This document shows positions 23,999 through 32,037 of a stretch of DNA of 64,000 bases, piece by piece. The stretch covers positions 761,954-825,953 of the forward strand of contig NZ_MDKB01000003.1 of assembly GCF_001715295.1 (NCBI RefSeq), read 5' to 3'. The stretch comes from Streptomyces griseus. Lineage in GTDB: Bacteria; Actinomycetota; Actinomycetes; Streptomycetales; Streptomycetaceae. Position 1 is the stretch's first letter. Each line of letters starts with the position of its first letter. Both the position numbers and the translations under genes were made by a program. Under the pieces are notes generated by a model. That model saw only the letters and a program-made list of their open reading frames with translations, had not been told where the DNA came from and searched no databases.

Positions 23999-25055
23999 CA
24001 GCCAGCGTCCCGCACAGCGCGGCCGCGGGCTGTCCGGTGGCGTACGGGTCGGTGCCGTGCGGGCCCCGGGTGTCCGCCCGCTCACCGGCGAGGAGCGGAC
24101 GGAGGGCGCCGGCCATGTCGGCCGAGCAGGACTGCGGTCCCGCCTGGACATAGGCGCTGCGCACCTCCAGCCGGTGCAGTCGCAGATCCTCCCTGTCGAG
24201 GAGGAAGTGCAGCACACGGCGCACGGTGAACAGGGACGCCTCGTCCGCCTGGTGCGGGCCTGACACGGCGGGGCGCAGTGCGTAGGTGAAGGTGTGGTCG
24301 GACACCACCTCCAGGGTGTCCGAACCCGCATCGGCGTACGAGAGGGTCCCGTGCACGCGGATGTCAGGGTCGGCCAGCTCCACCTGGGCCGGGTCGAAAC
24401 GCACCAGCCAGCCGGTGGCGGAGTGCACGCCGTCGTCGGCCGGTGAGTTCACGCTCGCTTCGAACTGGCTCGTCTGGTCGGGGTCGAGCAGCCGCCCGAC
24501 CGGCCGCACGACGCCGCCGGTGATGACGTCGGGGTCGAGCGAGGACTCGACCAGGTAATCCTTGACCGTGCTCAGGGCGCTGGTGACCTGGCTGTCCGAG
24601 AAGTTCTCCGTCCGCCGGACGGGTGGCAGGTTGATCCCCGACGCCCCGGTCCGGAAGGTGGCGGCCGGACCGTCGGCCAGGAGGGAGTCGGGCGCGCCGC
24701 CGGGCACGGGGCCCCGGGGGGCCAAGGGGACGACCGTGGTCCGTAGCGGCTCCGCGTCCCTGCCCACGGGGGTGGGGTAGGGGCTGCGGAAACCCATGTA
24801 GACGGCGGTGGCGAAGGCGAGGGTTATCAGCACGACGAGAGCGATGGCAGCCCGGGAGCGCCGACGGGTGCCACGCCTCGGGAGGGAGCGCACAGCGCGC
24901 GCGTGTGCGCCCATCCGTTCCTGCGCGGAGAACTCCTGGAGTTGCGCAGCACGCACGAACGATTCGTCGAAGACGAGGGAGCGGTACTCGTCCTCTCCAC
25001 CTGATGGGTTCTCGGGCGGCGGCGGTCCTTCCGGCGGTTCTCCGTGGCCTGTCAT
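23928..25055 (-). CDS. SCO2583-type membrane protein with large extracellular domain
   Basis: The 375-residue protein has a short cytoplasmic part with the motif DEYRSLVFDESFVRAAQLQE, one membrane helix near 66-86 (IALVVLITLAFATAVYMGF), and about 280 extracellular residues. Two Cys (SCSAD and LCGTL) in the C-terminal part could form a disulphide. The motif (S-hydrophobic-VFDE-x-FVR-x-A) recurs in the next gene. I recall this family by its S. coelicolor name SCO2583; no biochemical function is known to me. The ATG at 25055 is chosen because upstream codons are low-complexity. It overlaps the protease gene tail to tail. Confidence 0.8.
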   Translation of the reverse strand: MTGHGEPPEGPPPPENPSGGEDEYRSLVFDESFVRAAQLQEFSAQERMGAHARAVRSLPRRGTRRRSRAAIALVVLITLAFATAVYMGFRSPYPTPVGRDAEPLRTTVVPLAPRGPVPGGAPDSLLADGPAATFRTGASGINLPPVRRTENFSDSQVTSALSTVKDYLVESSLDPDVITGGVVRPVGRLLDPDQTSQFEASVNSPADDGVHSATGWLVRFDPAQVELADPDIRVHGTLSYADAGSDTLEVVSDHTFTYALRPAVSGPHQADEASLFTVRRVLHFLLDREDLRLHRLEVRSAYVQAGPQSCSADMAGALRPLLAGERADTRGPHGTDPYATGQPAAALCGTLAVSSPSPGSLPRGPDAARSPRNRP

Positions 25056-25460
25056 GACTACTCCCGATCTCCACGCCATCGGCGAGGGCGGGTGCCGGGT
25101 TCCGCCCGGGCCGGTGGCGTCGGGCGGACCTGTCTTCACGGGTCGTGCGTGGCGGAGTGATACGTGCGCGGCCCGCACCCCTCTGCCCGGGAGACGGACG
25201 GGGAGCGGGGGACCGGGGCACCAGGTCCTCCATGCAGAGTAGGTCGATCGCCATCAAGGTAAACGCCCTGCAGGTGGGAGCGCAGCCGGGAGCCCACGCG
25301 GTTACGCCACCGGGCCGATCCGTCGCCCGGCACCACAGGGCGGTCCACCGCCCGCCCACACCGGTCCGAGCCGCTGGTCGGTGACCCTCATGGCCGGGCC
25401 GCGCGGCGCCGGGCCTTGTGAACCACGCGGCTCGAACGGCCGCCGGTGCGGGACACCAGC

Positions 25461-25550
25461 GAGCAGCGCGGGCGGCCGGCCGTCCCACCCCCATGGAGCG
25501 CGGGTGGCCGTCCCGCACCCACGGAGCGCGGGTGACCACCCCGCCCCACG
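25461..25550. repeat. Degenerate tandem repeat, three ~28-bp units
   Basis: Three consecutive copies contain the core GGAGCGCGGGTGGCC (or close variants) followed by GTCCCGCACCCA-like sequence. Confidence 0.65.
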
Positions 25551-25683
25551 AGGCGGGGGGCCTCGGGCTCTGCCGGCGGCCCGAGCGTGCCGGACAGGGC
25601 GGGGCCGCGCAGGCGGGACCGGTCACCGCGCGGACGGGACCGGTCAGGTGGGACCACGCAGCGGGCCTGGGCCGAACCACACA

Positions 25684-25768
25684 AGCAGACCCGAGCCGAA
25701 GCACACAGACGAGCCCGGGCCGGACGCCACCAGCAGACCGAGCCGAACCACGCGGACGAGCCCGGGCC
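25684..25768. repeat. 37-nt direct repeat, two copies
   Basis: AGCAGACCCGAGCCGAAGCA and the following GAGCCCGGGCC occur at 25684-25721 and again, with four small differences, at 25732-25768. Confidence 0.75.
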
Positions 25769-25861
25769 GCGCTGCCCTCGCGGAACTGCGCAAGCGGAGC
25801 CTCGCGGGGGCGGCGGCGGCCGTGCGTCAGCGGTACGGCGACGCGCCCCGTGGCGGGGGAC

Positions 25862-26461
25862 TCAGGGTGTGCGGGGGGCTGCGGAGACTGCGGGGAGGGG
25901 GTGCCCGGCGGTGGCGGTGGGCGCCGCGCCCGGTGCGCCGGAGCCGCTGGTCACCGGTGAGGGCACCTGTTCCTGCCGAGAGGCGGCGCCGCCTCTGTAG
26001 ACGGCGTTGAAGGCGAGGGCGACCATTCCGATCCCCATCAGCACGGCAAGAAGCCAGGCGACCGGCCGATGCCAGCGCGCGGTGCCCCGGTAGGGCCGCA
26101 GGGCGCCACCATGGCGACCGTACGGGCCGTCGGGGCCGTCAACGTCGCCGTAGGGCTCATCGAGGTCGTACGAACTGCCGGAGCCCCTGTCGCGGCCGTA
26201 CGCGCCGTCCGGCCCGTAGTCGGCGTCGTAGAGGTCGTCGTCCATGGCGGCGCCACCGGAGCGTGCGCGGCTCGCCTCGGCTTCGGCCCGGGCCTGCGCG
26301 GCCTCGAGCAGTCGCTCCACCGCGGTGGGTTCGTGTATCTCCGCGGACCTCACGAAGTCCTCGTCGAACACCACGGAGGCGAAGTCCTCGTCCGCGCCCC
26401 CGCGGTCGTCGTCGGGCTCCCAGCCGTCGGGAAACGGCCTGCCCCCCACGTCGTCCGGCAC
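25862..26461 (-). CDS. SCO2584-type membrane protein implicated in spore-wall synthesis
   Basis: The 199-residue protein has a conserved N-terminal segment (PFPDGWEPDDD..., then DFASVVFDEDFVRSAEIHEP) sharing the VFDE-x-FVR motif with the preceding gene, a long acidic Asp/Tyr/Gly-rich region, one membrane helix near 134-157 (WLLAVLMGIGMVALAFNAVY), and a short Pro/Ala/Thr tail. The name SCO2584 family spore-wall protein is from memory. I use GTG 26461 (MPDDVGGRPFPDG), the start expected from relatives, but a GTG at 26506 has a better ribosome-binding site (GGAGG eight bases upstream) and would add 15 residues. Confidence 0.75.
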   Translation of the reverse strand: MPDDVGGRPFPDGWEPDDDRGGADEDFASVVFDEDFVRSAEIHEPTAVERLLEAAQARAEAEASRARSGGAAMDDDLYDADYGPDGAYGRDRGSGSSYDLDEPYGDVDGPDGPYGRHGGALRPYRGTARWHRPVAWLLAVLMGIGMVALAFNAVYRGGAASRQEQVPSPVTSGSGAPGAAPTATAGHPLPAVSAAPRTP

Positions 26462-26853
26462 AGCATCAGGGTAGCCCCGACGGGGCGGTTTGGGCAGACA
26501 GCTCACGAACTCGCCCTCCTCACCACCGCCGGGCCGCCGCCGTCGGCACACCGGTCTGCACACGGCGCCCGCGTCCTCTGCCGTCTGGCTCCGCGCCCGG
26601 GCCCCGGGAGGTCCGAGAGTCGCCGGCAGGGCACCTGCGCCACAGCTGCGGGCTCTCTGCGACACGCGCCCTACGAGCACCCGCCGCACACCTGCGGGTC
26701 GCCCCTTCGCACACCCGCGAGAGGCACTCCGGTGCACCCCCGCGAAAAGCACTCAGCACCTCGGCGAAGAGCTCACCGCACCTGGCGATAAGCGCTCCGG
26801 GCACCTGCGGAGAGCGCTCCGGGCACCGAACGGGGACGCGTGCGACAGCCTGC
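26462..26853. other. Spacer between proA and the SCO2584-type gene
   Basis: No gene is seen, apart from a possible 15-codon 5' extension of the downstream gene. The main feature is the 23-bp tandem array at 26708-26825. Confidence 0.55.
26708..26825. repeat. Degenerate tandem repeat, about five units of ~23 bp
   Basis: Variants of GCACCTGCGGAGAGCGCTCCGG repeat with drift from left to right; the last two copies (ending near 26825) are the closest to each other. Confidence 0.7.
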
Positions 26854-28137
26854 CTACCGGATGTGGCCGTCCCCCGTGACGATGTACTTCGTCGACGTGA
26901 GTTCCGGCAGCCCCATCGGGCCGCGGGCGTGCAGCTTCTGGGTGGAGATGCCGATCTCGGCGCCGAAGCCGAACTCGCCGCCGTCCGTGAAACGCGTGGA
27001 CGCGTTCACCGCCACCGTCGTCGAATCCACCAACTGGGTGAACCGGCGGGCCGCCGCCTGCGAGGTGGTGACGATCGCCTCGGTGTGACCGGAGGACCAG
27101 AGCCGGATGTGTGCCACGGCCGCGTCCAGGGACTCCACGACCGCCGCCGCGATGTCGTACGAGAGGTACTCGGTCTCCCAGTCCTCCGGCGTCGCCGCGA
27201 CGACCGTCGCCTTGGTCCCCCGGGCGTACTCCAGCACCCGCTCGTCGCCGTGCACCGTCACCCCCGCCGTGGCCAGCGCGTCCAGAGCTCGCGGCAGGAA
27301 GGCCGCGGCGACGTCCTGGTGGACGAGGAGGGTCTCCGCGGAGTTGCAGACACTCGGCCGCTGGGCCTTGGAGTTGAGCAGGATGTCGACGGCCATGTCC
27401 AGGTCCGTCTGCGCGTCCACGTAGACGTGACAATTACCGGTGCCGGTCTCGATGACCGGCACCGTCGACTCCTCCACGACCGTGCGGATGAGGGACGCAC
27501 CCCCGCGCGGGATCAGCACGTCGACCAGGCCGCGGGCCCGCATCAGTTCGCGCACCGAGTCGCGGCTCTCCCCCGGGACCAGCTGCACCGCGTCGGCCGG
27601 CAGCCCGGAACCGCCCACCGCGTCGCGCAGCACCCGCACGAGGGCCGTGTTGGAGGCGTGCGCGGACGAGGACCCCCGCAGGAGCACGGCGTTGCCGGAC
27701 TTCAGGCAGAGCGCGGCAGCGTCGACCGTCACGTTGGGCCGCGCCTCGTAGATGATGCCGACCACACCGAGCGGGACCCGCACCTGGCGCAGATCGATAC
27801 CGTTGGGAAGGGTGGACCCACGGACCACCTCGCCGACGGGGTCGGGCAGGGCGGCCACGGCGCGGACGTCCGCGGCGATGGCCCGGATGCGCTCCGGCGT
27901 GAGCGTGAGCCGGTCGACGATCGACTCGCCCGTCCCCGCCTCTCGGGCCCTTGCGACGTCCTGGGCGTTGGCCTCGACGAGTTCGCTGGTGCGTACCTCC
28001 AGCGCGTCCGCGATCGCCAGCAGAGCGTCGTCCTTCGCCGAGCGCGGGAGTGGCGCGATGTCGGCGGCGGCGGCACGCGACCGGTAGGCGGCCTGGACGA
28101 CCGGGGACATGTTGTCGTACGGCGAAAGCGTGGTCAT
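26854..28137 (-). CDS. proA: Gamma-glutamyl phosphate reductase (proline biosynthesis)
   Basis: ProA reduces gamma-glutamyl phosphate to glutamate semialdehyde with NADPH, the second step to proline. The 427-residue protein belongs to the aldehyde dehydrogenase fold: GVVGIIYEARPNVTVDAAAL, LIPRGGASLI, and the catalytic Cys in RPSVCNSAETLLVH near residue 263. The ATG at 28137 (MTTLSPYDNMSPV) gives the normal N-terminus. It lies downstream of proB with one hypothetical gene between. Confidence 0.97.
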   Translation of the reverse strand: MTTLSPYDNMSPVVQAAYRSRAAAADIAPLPRSAKDDALLAIADALEVRTSELVEANAQDVARAREAGTGESIVDRLTLTPERIRAIAADVRAVAALPDPVGEVVRGSTLPNGIDLRQVRVPLGVVGIIYEARPNVTVDAAALCLKSGNAVLLRGSSSAHASNTALVRVLRDAVGGSGLPADAVQLVPGESRDSVRELMRARGLVDVLIPRGGASLIRTVVEESTVPVIETGTGNCHVYVDAQTDLDMAVDILLNSKAQRPSVCNSAETLLVHQDVAAAFLPRALDALATAGVTVHGDERVLEYARGTKATVVAATPEDWETEYLSYDIAAAVVESLDAAVAHIRLWSSGHTEAIVTTSQAAARRFTQLVDSTTVAVNASTRFTDGGEFGFGAEIGISTQKLHARGPMGLPELTSTKYIVTGDGHIR

Positions 28138-28482
28138 GCCCGCAGGGTAATGCGCGGGCCGCGGGCATCCGCCTCGTATCCCGTGATGCGAGACGGGCGT
28201 CCCAGGGCCGGCAACCGGGCCGGCCCCGTCTCCGCACCGCCCATGACCGGCACGGGCACGGGTGCGTGCCCCGGCCCCCCGCACCGGTACGCACGGAAGG
28301 ACACTCCCCGAAGGGCGCGCACGCTCTCCGTACACCAGGGGGCGGAGGCGAGCCGCCTGCCCGTTTCCCTTCGCCCGGCGCCCGCACCGCACGCGGCCCG
28401 CTCGCCGTGCGCCGCCCCACCCTCAGCGACCGGTACGGACGCGCCAGGCGCAGTACGGATGCGCCGTACGGACGCGCCCCGC
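28138..28482. other. Repeat-containing spacer upstream of proA
   Basis: Nothing gene-like is seen. The right end carries a 33-bp direct repeat (28433-28498) that runs into the last codons of the next gene. The proA promoter is presumably in the left half, but I cannot place it. Confidence 0.5.
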
Positions 28483-28498
28483 TCAGTACGGATGCACC
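28433..28498. repeat. 33-bp direct repeat, two copies
   Basis: Copies at 28433-28465 and 28466-28498 each contain two GTACGGAYGCGCC cores 20 nt apart. The second copy overlaps the 3' end of the gene at 28483. Confidence 0.75.
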
Positions 28499-28968
28499 CC
28501 CACCGGTGCCGCCGGGGGCGGGCCGTAGCCCTCCGCGATGCGCTGGTGGTACGTCTCCCGGTCGATGACCTCCAACCCGACGATCTCCCAGGGCGGCAGT
28601 CCGGCACTGGAGCGGTGCTCGCCCCACAACCGCAGCGCCACCGCCGCGGCGTCGTGCAGGTCGCGCGCCTCCTCCCAGTAGCGGACCTCGGCGTGGTCGT
28701 TGGCGTAGCGGCTGGTCAGCAGGAAGGGATGGTCGTGTGCCAGCTGTTCCAGTCCGCGTCTGACCTCCTTCAGCGGTGTCTCACTGCCGGAGACGCTGAG
28801 GGTGATGTGCCACAGCCTGGACCTGACCCCCTCCCCGTCCGTGGCCACCGGTTCCTGCTCGGAGGTGGGGTCGGTGGGCGGGCCGTGGAAGTCGGCCCCT
28901 GCTCCGACGCTGGTCAGGGCACGGCTGCCCGTTCCGCGGGGCGGCGCCCCCGGGCGCGCTCGTCTCAC
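28483..28968 (-). CDS. Conserved hypothetical protein between proB and proA
   Basis: The 161-residue protein has a low-complexity N-terminal 45 residues and a conserved-looking core from RSRLWHITLSVSGSETPLKE to EVRYWEEARDLHDAAAVALR and WEIVGLEVIDRETYHQR. It contains no membrane helix and no motif I can name. Start GTG 28968 has AGGAGG seven bases upstream. Its position in the proline block is probably conserved in Streptomyces, but there is no reason to give it a proline role. Confidence 0.7.
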   Translation of the reverse strand: MRRARPGAPPRGTGSRALTSVGAGADFHGPPTDPTSEQEPVATDGEGVRSRLWHITLSVSGSETPLKEVRRGLEQLAHDHPFLLTSRYANDHAEVRYWEEARDLHDAAAVALRLWGEHRSSAGLPPWEIVGLEVIDRETYHQRIAEGYGPPPAAPVGVHPY

Positions 28969-29104
28969 CGGCGGCCTCCTGTGAATGCGTAGCGGTGCTG
29001 AATGCGTGGCAGTACTGCCCCCTCGTATCCCCGTGACAAAGTTGACCAGTCCGGGGGCGGGCTTGGAGGGGTTTTGGTAAAGCTCTCCTCCGGAGACTGG
29101 ACTT

Positions 29105-30232
29105 TCAGCCGTTTCGGGAGACCGGGCGGGGCGTCAGGACGACGAGATCGTCCCTGTGTACGACCTCCCGCTCGTACGCCGGGCCGAGCTCGCGTGCCAG
29201 GTCGCGGGTGGAGCGGCCGAGCAGCTGGGGGATCTCCTTGGCGTCGAAGTTGACGAGCCCGCGGGCGACCGCGGCCCCGGCCGTGTCCCGCAGCTCCACG
29301 GGATCGCCCGCCGAGAACTCGCCCTCGACGGAGCAGATGCCGGCGGGCAGCAGCGACGTGCGGCGCTCGACGACAGCCCGCACGGCGCCGTCGTCCAGGA
29401 CGAGCGCGCCCTGCGGGGTCGAGGCGTGGGCCAGCCAGAGCAGCCGGTCGGCCGAGCGCCGCCCGGTGCGGTGGAAGTACGTACCGGTATCGCGGCCGGC
29501 GAGTGCGTCGGCGACCCGGCTCGCGGACGTGAGGACCACCGGGATCCCGGCGGCGGTGGCGATCCGGGCGGCCTCCACCTTGGTGACCATGCCCCCGGTG
29601 CCGACGCCCGCCTTGCCCGCGCTGCCGATCGTGACGCCCTCCAGGTCCGCCGGTCCGCTCACCTCGGCGATGCGGGAGGTGCCGGGGGTGCTCGGGTCAC
29701 CGTCGTAGAGGCCGTCCACGTCGGAGAGCAGGACGAGGAGGTCGGCGTGGACGAGATGGGCGACGAGGGCCGCGAGCCGGTCGTTGTCTCCGAACCGGAT
29801 CTCGTCCGTGGCGACGGTGTCGTTCTCGTTGACGACGGGGAACGCACCCATCTCCAGGAGCTGGTCGAGCGTGCTGTAGGCGTTGCGGTAGTGGGCACGC
29901 CGGCTGGTGTCGTCGGACGTGAGGAGCACCTGGCCGACGCGTACGCCGTAGCGGGCGAAGGACGCGGTGTACCGGGCGACGAGCAGTCCCTGGCCGACGC
30001 TGGCCGCGGCCTGCTGGCGGGCCAGGTCCTTGGGCCTGCGGACGAGCCCGAGGGGCGCGAGGCCGGCGGCGATGGCACCGCTGGAGACGAGGACGATCTC
30101 CCGCTCCCCGCCGCTCCTGACCTTGGCGAGTACGTCGACGAGCGCGTCGACGCGGTCGGCGTCGAGGCCGCCGGCCGCGGTGGTGAGCGAGGAGGAGCCG
30201 ACCTTGACCACGATCCGGCGGGCGTCGGTCAC
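29105..30232 (-). CDS. proB: Glutamate 5-kinase with C-terminal PUA domain
   Basis: ProB phosphorylates glutamate, the first and proline-inhibited step of proline synthesis. The 375-residue protein begins MTDARRIVVKVGSSSLTTAAG, has the kinase segments EIVLVSSGAIAAGLAPLG and FPVVNENDTVATDEIRFGDN, GSAGKAGVGTGGM, and a C-terminal PUA domain with ARGLVNFDAKEIPQLLGRST. I chose GTG 30232 because GAAGG lies six bases before it and the product then fits the family; an in-frame ATG at 30319 would add 29 low-complexity residues. Confidence 0.95.
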   Translation of the reverse strand: MTDARRIVVKVGSSSLTTAAGGLDADRVDALVDVLAKVRSGGEREIVLVSSGAIAAGLAPLGLVRRPKDLARQQAAASVGQGLLVARYTASFARYGVRVGQVLLTSDDTSRRAHYRNAYSTLDQLLEMGAFPVVNENDTVATDEIRFGDNDRLAALVAHLVHADLLVLLSDVDGLYDGDPSTPGTSRIAEVSGPADLEGVTIGSAGKAGVGTGGMVTKVEAARIATAAGIPVVLTSASRVADALAGRDTGTYFHRTGRRSADRLLWLAHASTPQGALVLDDGAVRAVVERRTSLLPAGICSVEGEFSAGDPVELRDTAGAAVARGLVNFDAKEIPQLLGRSTRDLARELGPAYEREVVHRDDLVVLTPRPVSRNG

Positions 30233-30549
30233 GCCCGGCCTTCGCTGCCCCGCGCCGCCACCGGAGGGTGCGCGGAGTACGCCTTCGGATTCCGTTGCCC
30301 CTGACACGTACGTCCCCATCACGTCGGCCTGCTCGATTCCCACAATCTACGCGAGGCGGCCGACACCGCGCCGTGCCGTCTCAGCCGGCGTACCACTGCC
30401 TGCCCAACGCCCGTATCACGCCCGTTCCGACGCCGCGGCCGGCCGGCCGACGGAACGTCAGCGTCGGGCCGCGCCGGGACACCCGACGACCCGTCGGCGT
30501 ACAGCGGAAAAGAGCCATTCACGTCATCTCCATCGCCCATTCATCGGGC

Positions 30550-30555
30550 TACGCT
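30550..30555 (+). promoter_or_regulatory. Candidate leaderless promoter -10 (pyruvyltransferase gene)
   Basis: TACGCT fits TANNNT and is followed by CTACGG and then the GTG start codon, placing the expected transcript start at the first base of the GTG. There is no Shine-Dalgarno, which is consistent with leaderless translation. Confidence 0.4.
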
Positions 30556-30561
30556 CTACGG

Positions 30562-31986
30562 GTGACAGATGAACCGACCCGCAAAAGGCGCATTCTCGTC
30601 AGATCGGGCAAGAGCCCCTTCGATGTCGCTTCCGTGGAGCAGTCACTCCACAGAGACGTCTTCGCGACGAACGCGGGCAACCTGATCTTCAGCGACGCGG
30701 CGCACAAACTGCTGAGCACGCCGCGGACCGAGGTCTCCTCCAACGGCATCCGTGCGGACCCGTCGGCGGCCGAGCGCATCAACGAGGAGTACGACGTCTT
30801 CGTCGTTCCCCTGGCCAACGCCTTCCGGCCGAGCTTCGAACGGCCGCTCAAGCGGATGACGCAGTTGATCAAGAAGCTGCGCATACCCGTGGTCGTGCTG
30901 GGTGTCGGCGCACAGGCGGACCTCAAGTACAACGCGGCGCGGCTGAAGCCCATGGAGCCGACGGTCAGGGAATTCGTCACCGAGGTACTCAACCGCAGCG
31001 CGTCCGTCGGCGTGCGGGGAGAGTTCACCGAGCAGTACCTCAACGCCATGGGCTTCCGGGACGTCGAGGTCATCGGCTGCCCCTCGATGTTCATGAACGG
31101 CGAAACGTTCACGCTCGAGAAGCGGGTGGAAGCGCTCACCTCGGAGTCCCGCATCTCGGTGAACGGCTCGCACAGCGCCGTACGTTCGCACGGCCTCGAC
31201 GCCATCATCCGGCAGGCCCACGCGCGCTACCCGCATCTGCGGTTCGTCGGACAGAACCTTCTCGAGGCCGAGTTGCTGCACTGGCGGGAGACCGCGCACC
31301 CGACCGGGGCGCAGACCTCGATGCCGACGCACCCCTCCCACCCGATGTACCAGGAGGGCAAGGTCCGGCTCTACGTGGACCCGGCCACCTGGATCAGGGA
31401 ACTGCGCGCCTTCGACTTCTCGTTCGGCTCCCGCATCCACGGCAACATCGCGGCCCTGCTGGCGGGCGTGCCGAGCACCGTGCTGTGCAGCGACTCCCGG
31501 ACCCTGGAGCTGTGCCGGTACTTCGCCATACCGCACCGCAAGATATCCGAGACGCCCAGGAACACCGACCCCGCCGAGCTCTACGAGGCCGCCGACTTCG
31601 GTGACCTGGTCAACGGTCACAAGGAGCGTTTCCTGCGCTTCACCGGCTTCATGGAGAAGAACGGCCTGGAGAACGCCTTCACCCATGGCGACGGCGGGGC
31701 GGCGTTCGACGCGCGACTGGCCGAGCTGAGCCTCCCGCCCGCCGTCCGGCCGTGGGTGGACAGCGACCCCGAGTCGCTGCGTGGTCGCTTCAGCTTCATG
31801 CAGAGCAGGCTCGACGAGCTGACCCAGCAGAACGCCGCCCTGCTCTCCCAGCTCGGCGCCCGGAGCCGCCGGGTGGGCTTCAGGGGGCAGGGCACCGACA
31901 GCGCGACCGCGCTGCCGGCGGTCTACCGGCGGGCCAGGCGTGTGGTGGGGCGTCCGGTGAAGAAGCTTCTGCGCCCCGACCAGTGA
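30562..31986 (+). CDS. Polysaccharide pyruvyl transferase family protein
   Basis: The 474-residue protein resembles the PF04230 family, whose members transfer pyruvate from phosphoenolpyruvate to sugars as a ketal or act as related glycosyl transferases. Visible features are a Rossmann-like core (IPVVVLGVGAQADLKYNA), SASVGVRGEFTEQYLNAMGF (the family's R-G-E/D region), VIGCPSMFM, and FDFSFGSRIHGNIAALLAGV, which matches the family's conserved GxRxH near the C-terminal lobe. A GTG at 30562 gives MTDEPTRKRRILV; upstream codons do not look coding. It opens the wall-polymer block next to proB and converges on a glycosyltransferase. Pyruvylation of a wall polymer is the likely role, by inference. 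Confidence 0.8.
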   Translation: MTDEPTRKRRILVRSGKSPFDVASVEQSLHRDVFATNAGNLIFSDAAHKLLSTPRTEVSSNGIRADPSAAERINEEYDVFVVPLANAFRPSFERPLKRMTQLIKKLRIPVVVLGVGAQADLKYNAARLKPMEPTVREFVTEVLNRSASVGVRGEFTEQYLNAMGFRDVEVIGCPSMFMNGETFTLEKRVEALTSESRISVNGSHSAVRSHGLDAIIRQAHARYPHLRFVGQNLLEAELLHWRETAHPTGAQTSMPTHPSHPMYQEGKVRLYVDPATWIRELRAFDFSFGSRIHGNIAALLAGVPSTVLCSDSRTLELCRYFAIPHRKISETPRNTDPAELYEAADFGDLVNGHKERFLRFTGFMEKNGLENAFTHGDGGAAFDARLAELSLPPAVRPWVDSDPESLRGRFSFMQSRLDELTQQNAALLSQLGARSRRVGFRGQGTDSATALPAVYRRARRVVGRPVKKLLRPDQ

Positions 31987-31991
31987 GGACC

Positions 31992-32027
31992 GGGCCCGGA
32001 CCGCCGTGTCCACCGGGCCGCGGGCCC
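31992..32027. terminator. Bidirectional terminator candidate
   Basis: GGGCCCG (31992-31998) and CGGGCCC (32021-32027) flank a GC-rich loop in the 51-base gap between two convergent genes. Confidence 0.4.
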
Positions 32028-32037
32028 CGCACAGCCG

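Larger units (their letters stand above)
25056..25861. other. 806-bp gene-free spacer with degenerate repeats
   Basis: I see no supported gene between the two related membrane-protein genes. It contains a three-copy degenerate array (25461-25550) and a 37-nt direct repeat (25684-25721 and 25732-25768). Open frames here are Arg/Pro/Ala-rich and unstable. Confidence 0.55.

Noticed and set aside
26263..28992. Plus-strand open frame of about 900 codons across proA and neighbours
   Set aside because: Antisense to proA and the conserved hypothetical gene; Arg/Pro-rich low-complexity translation.
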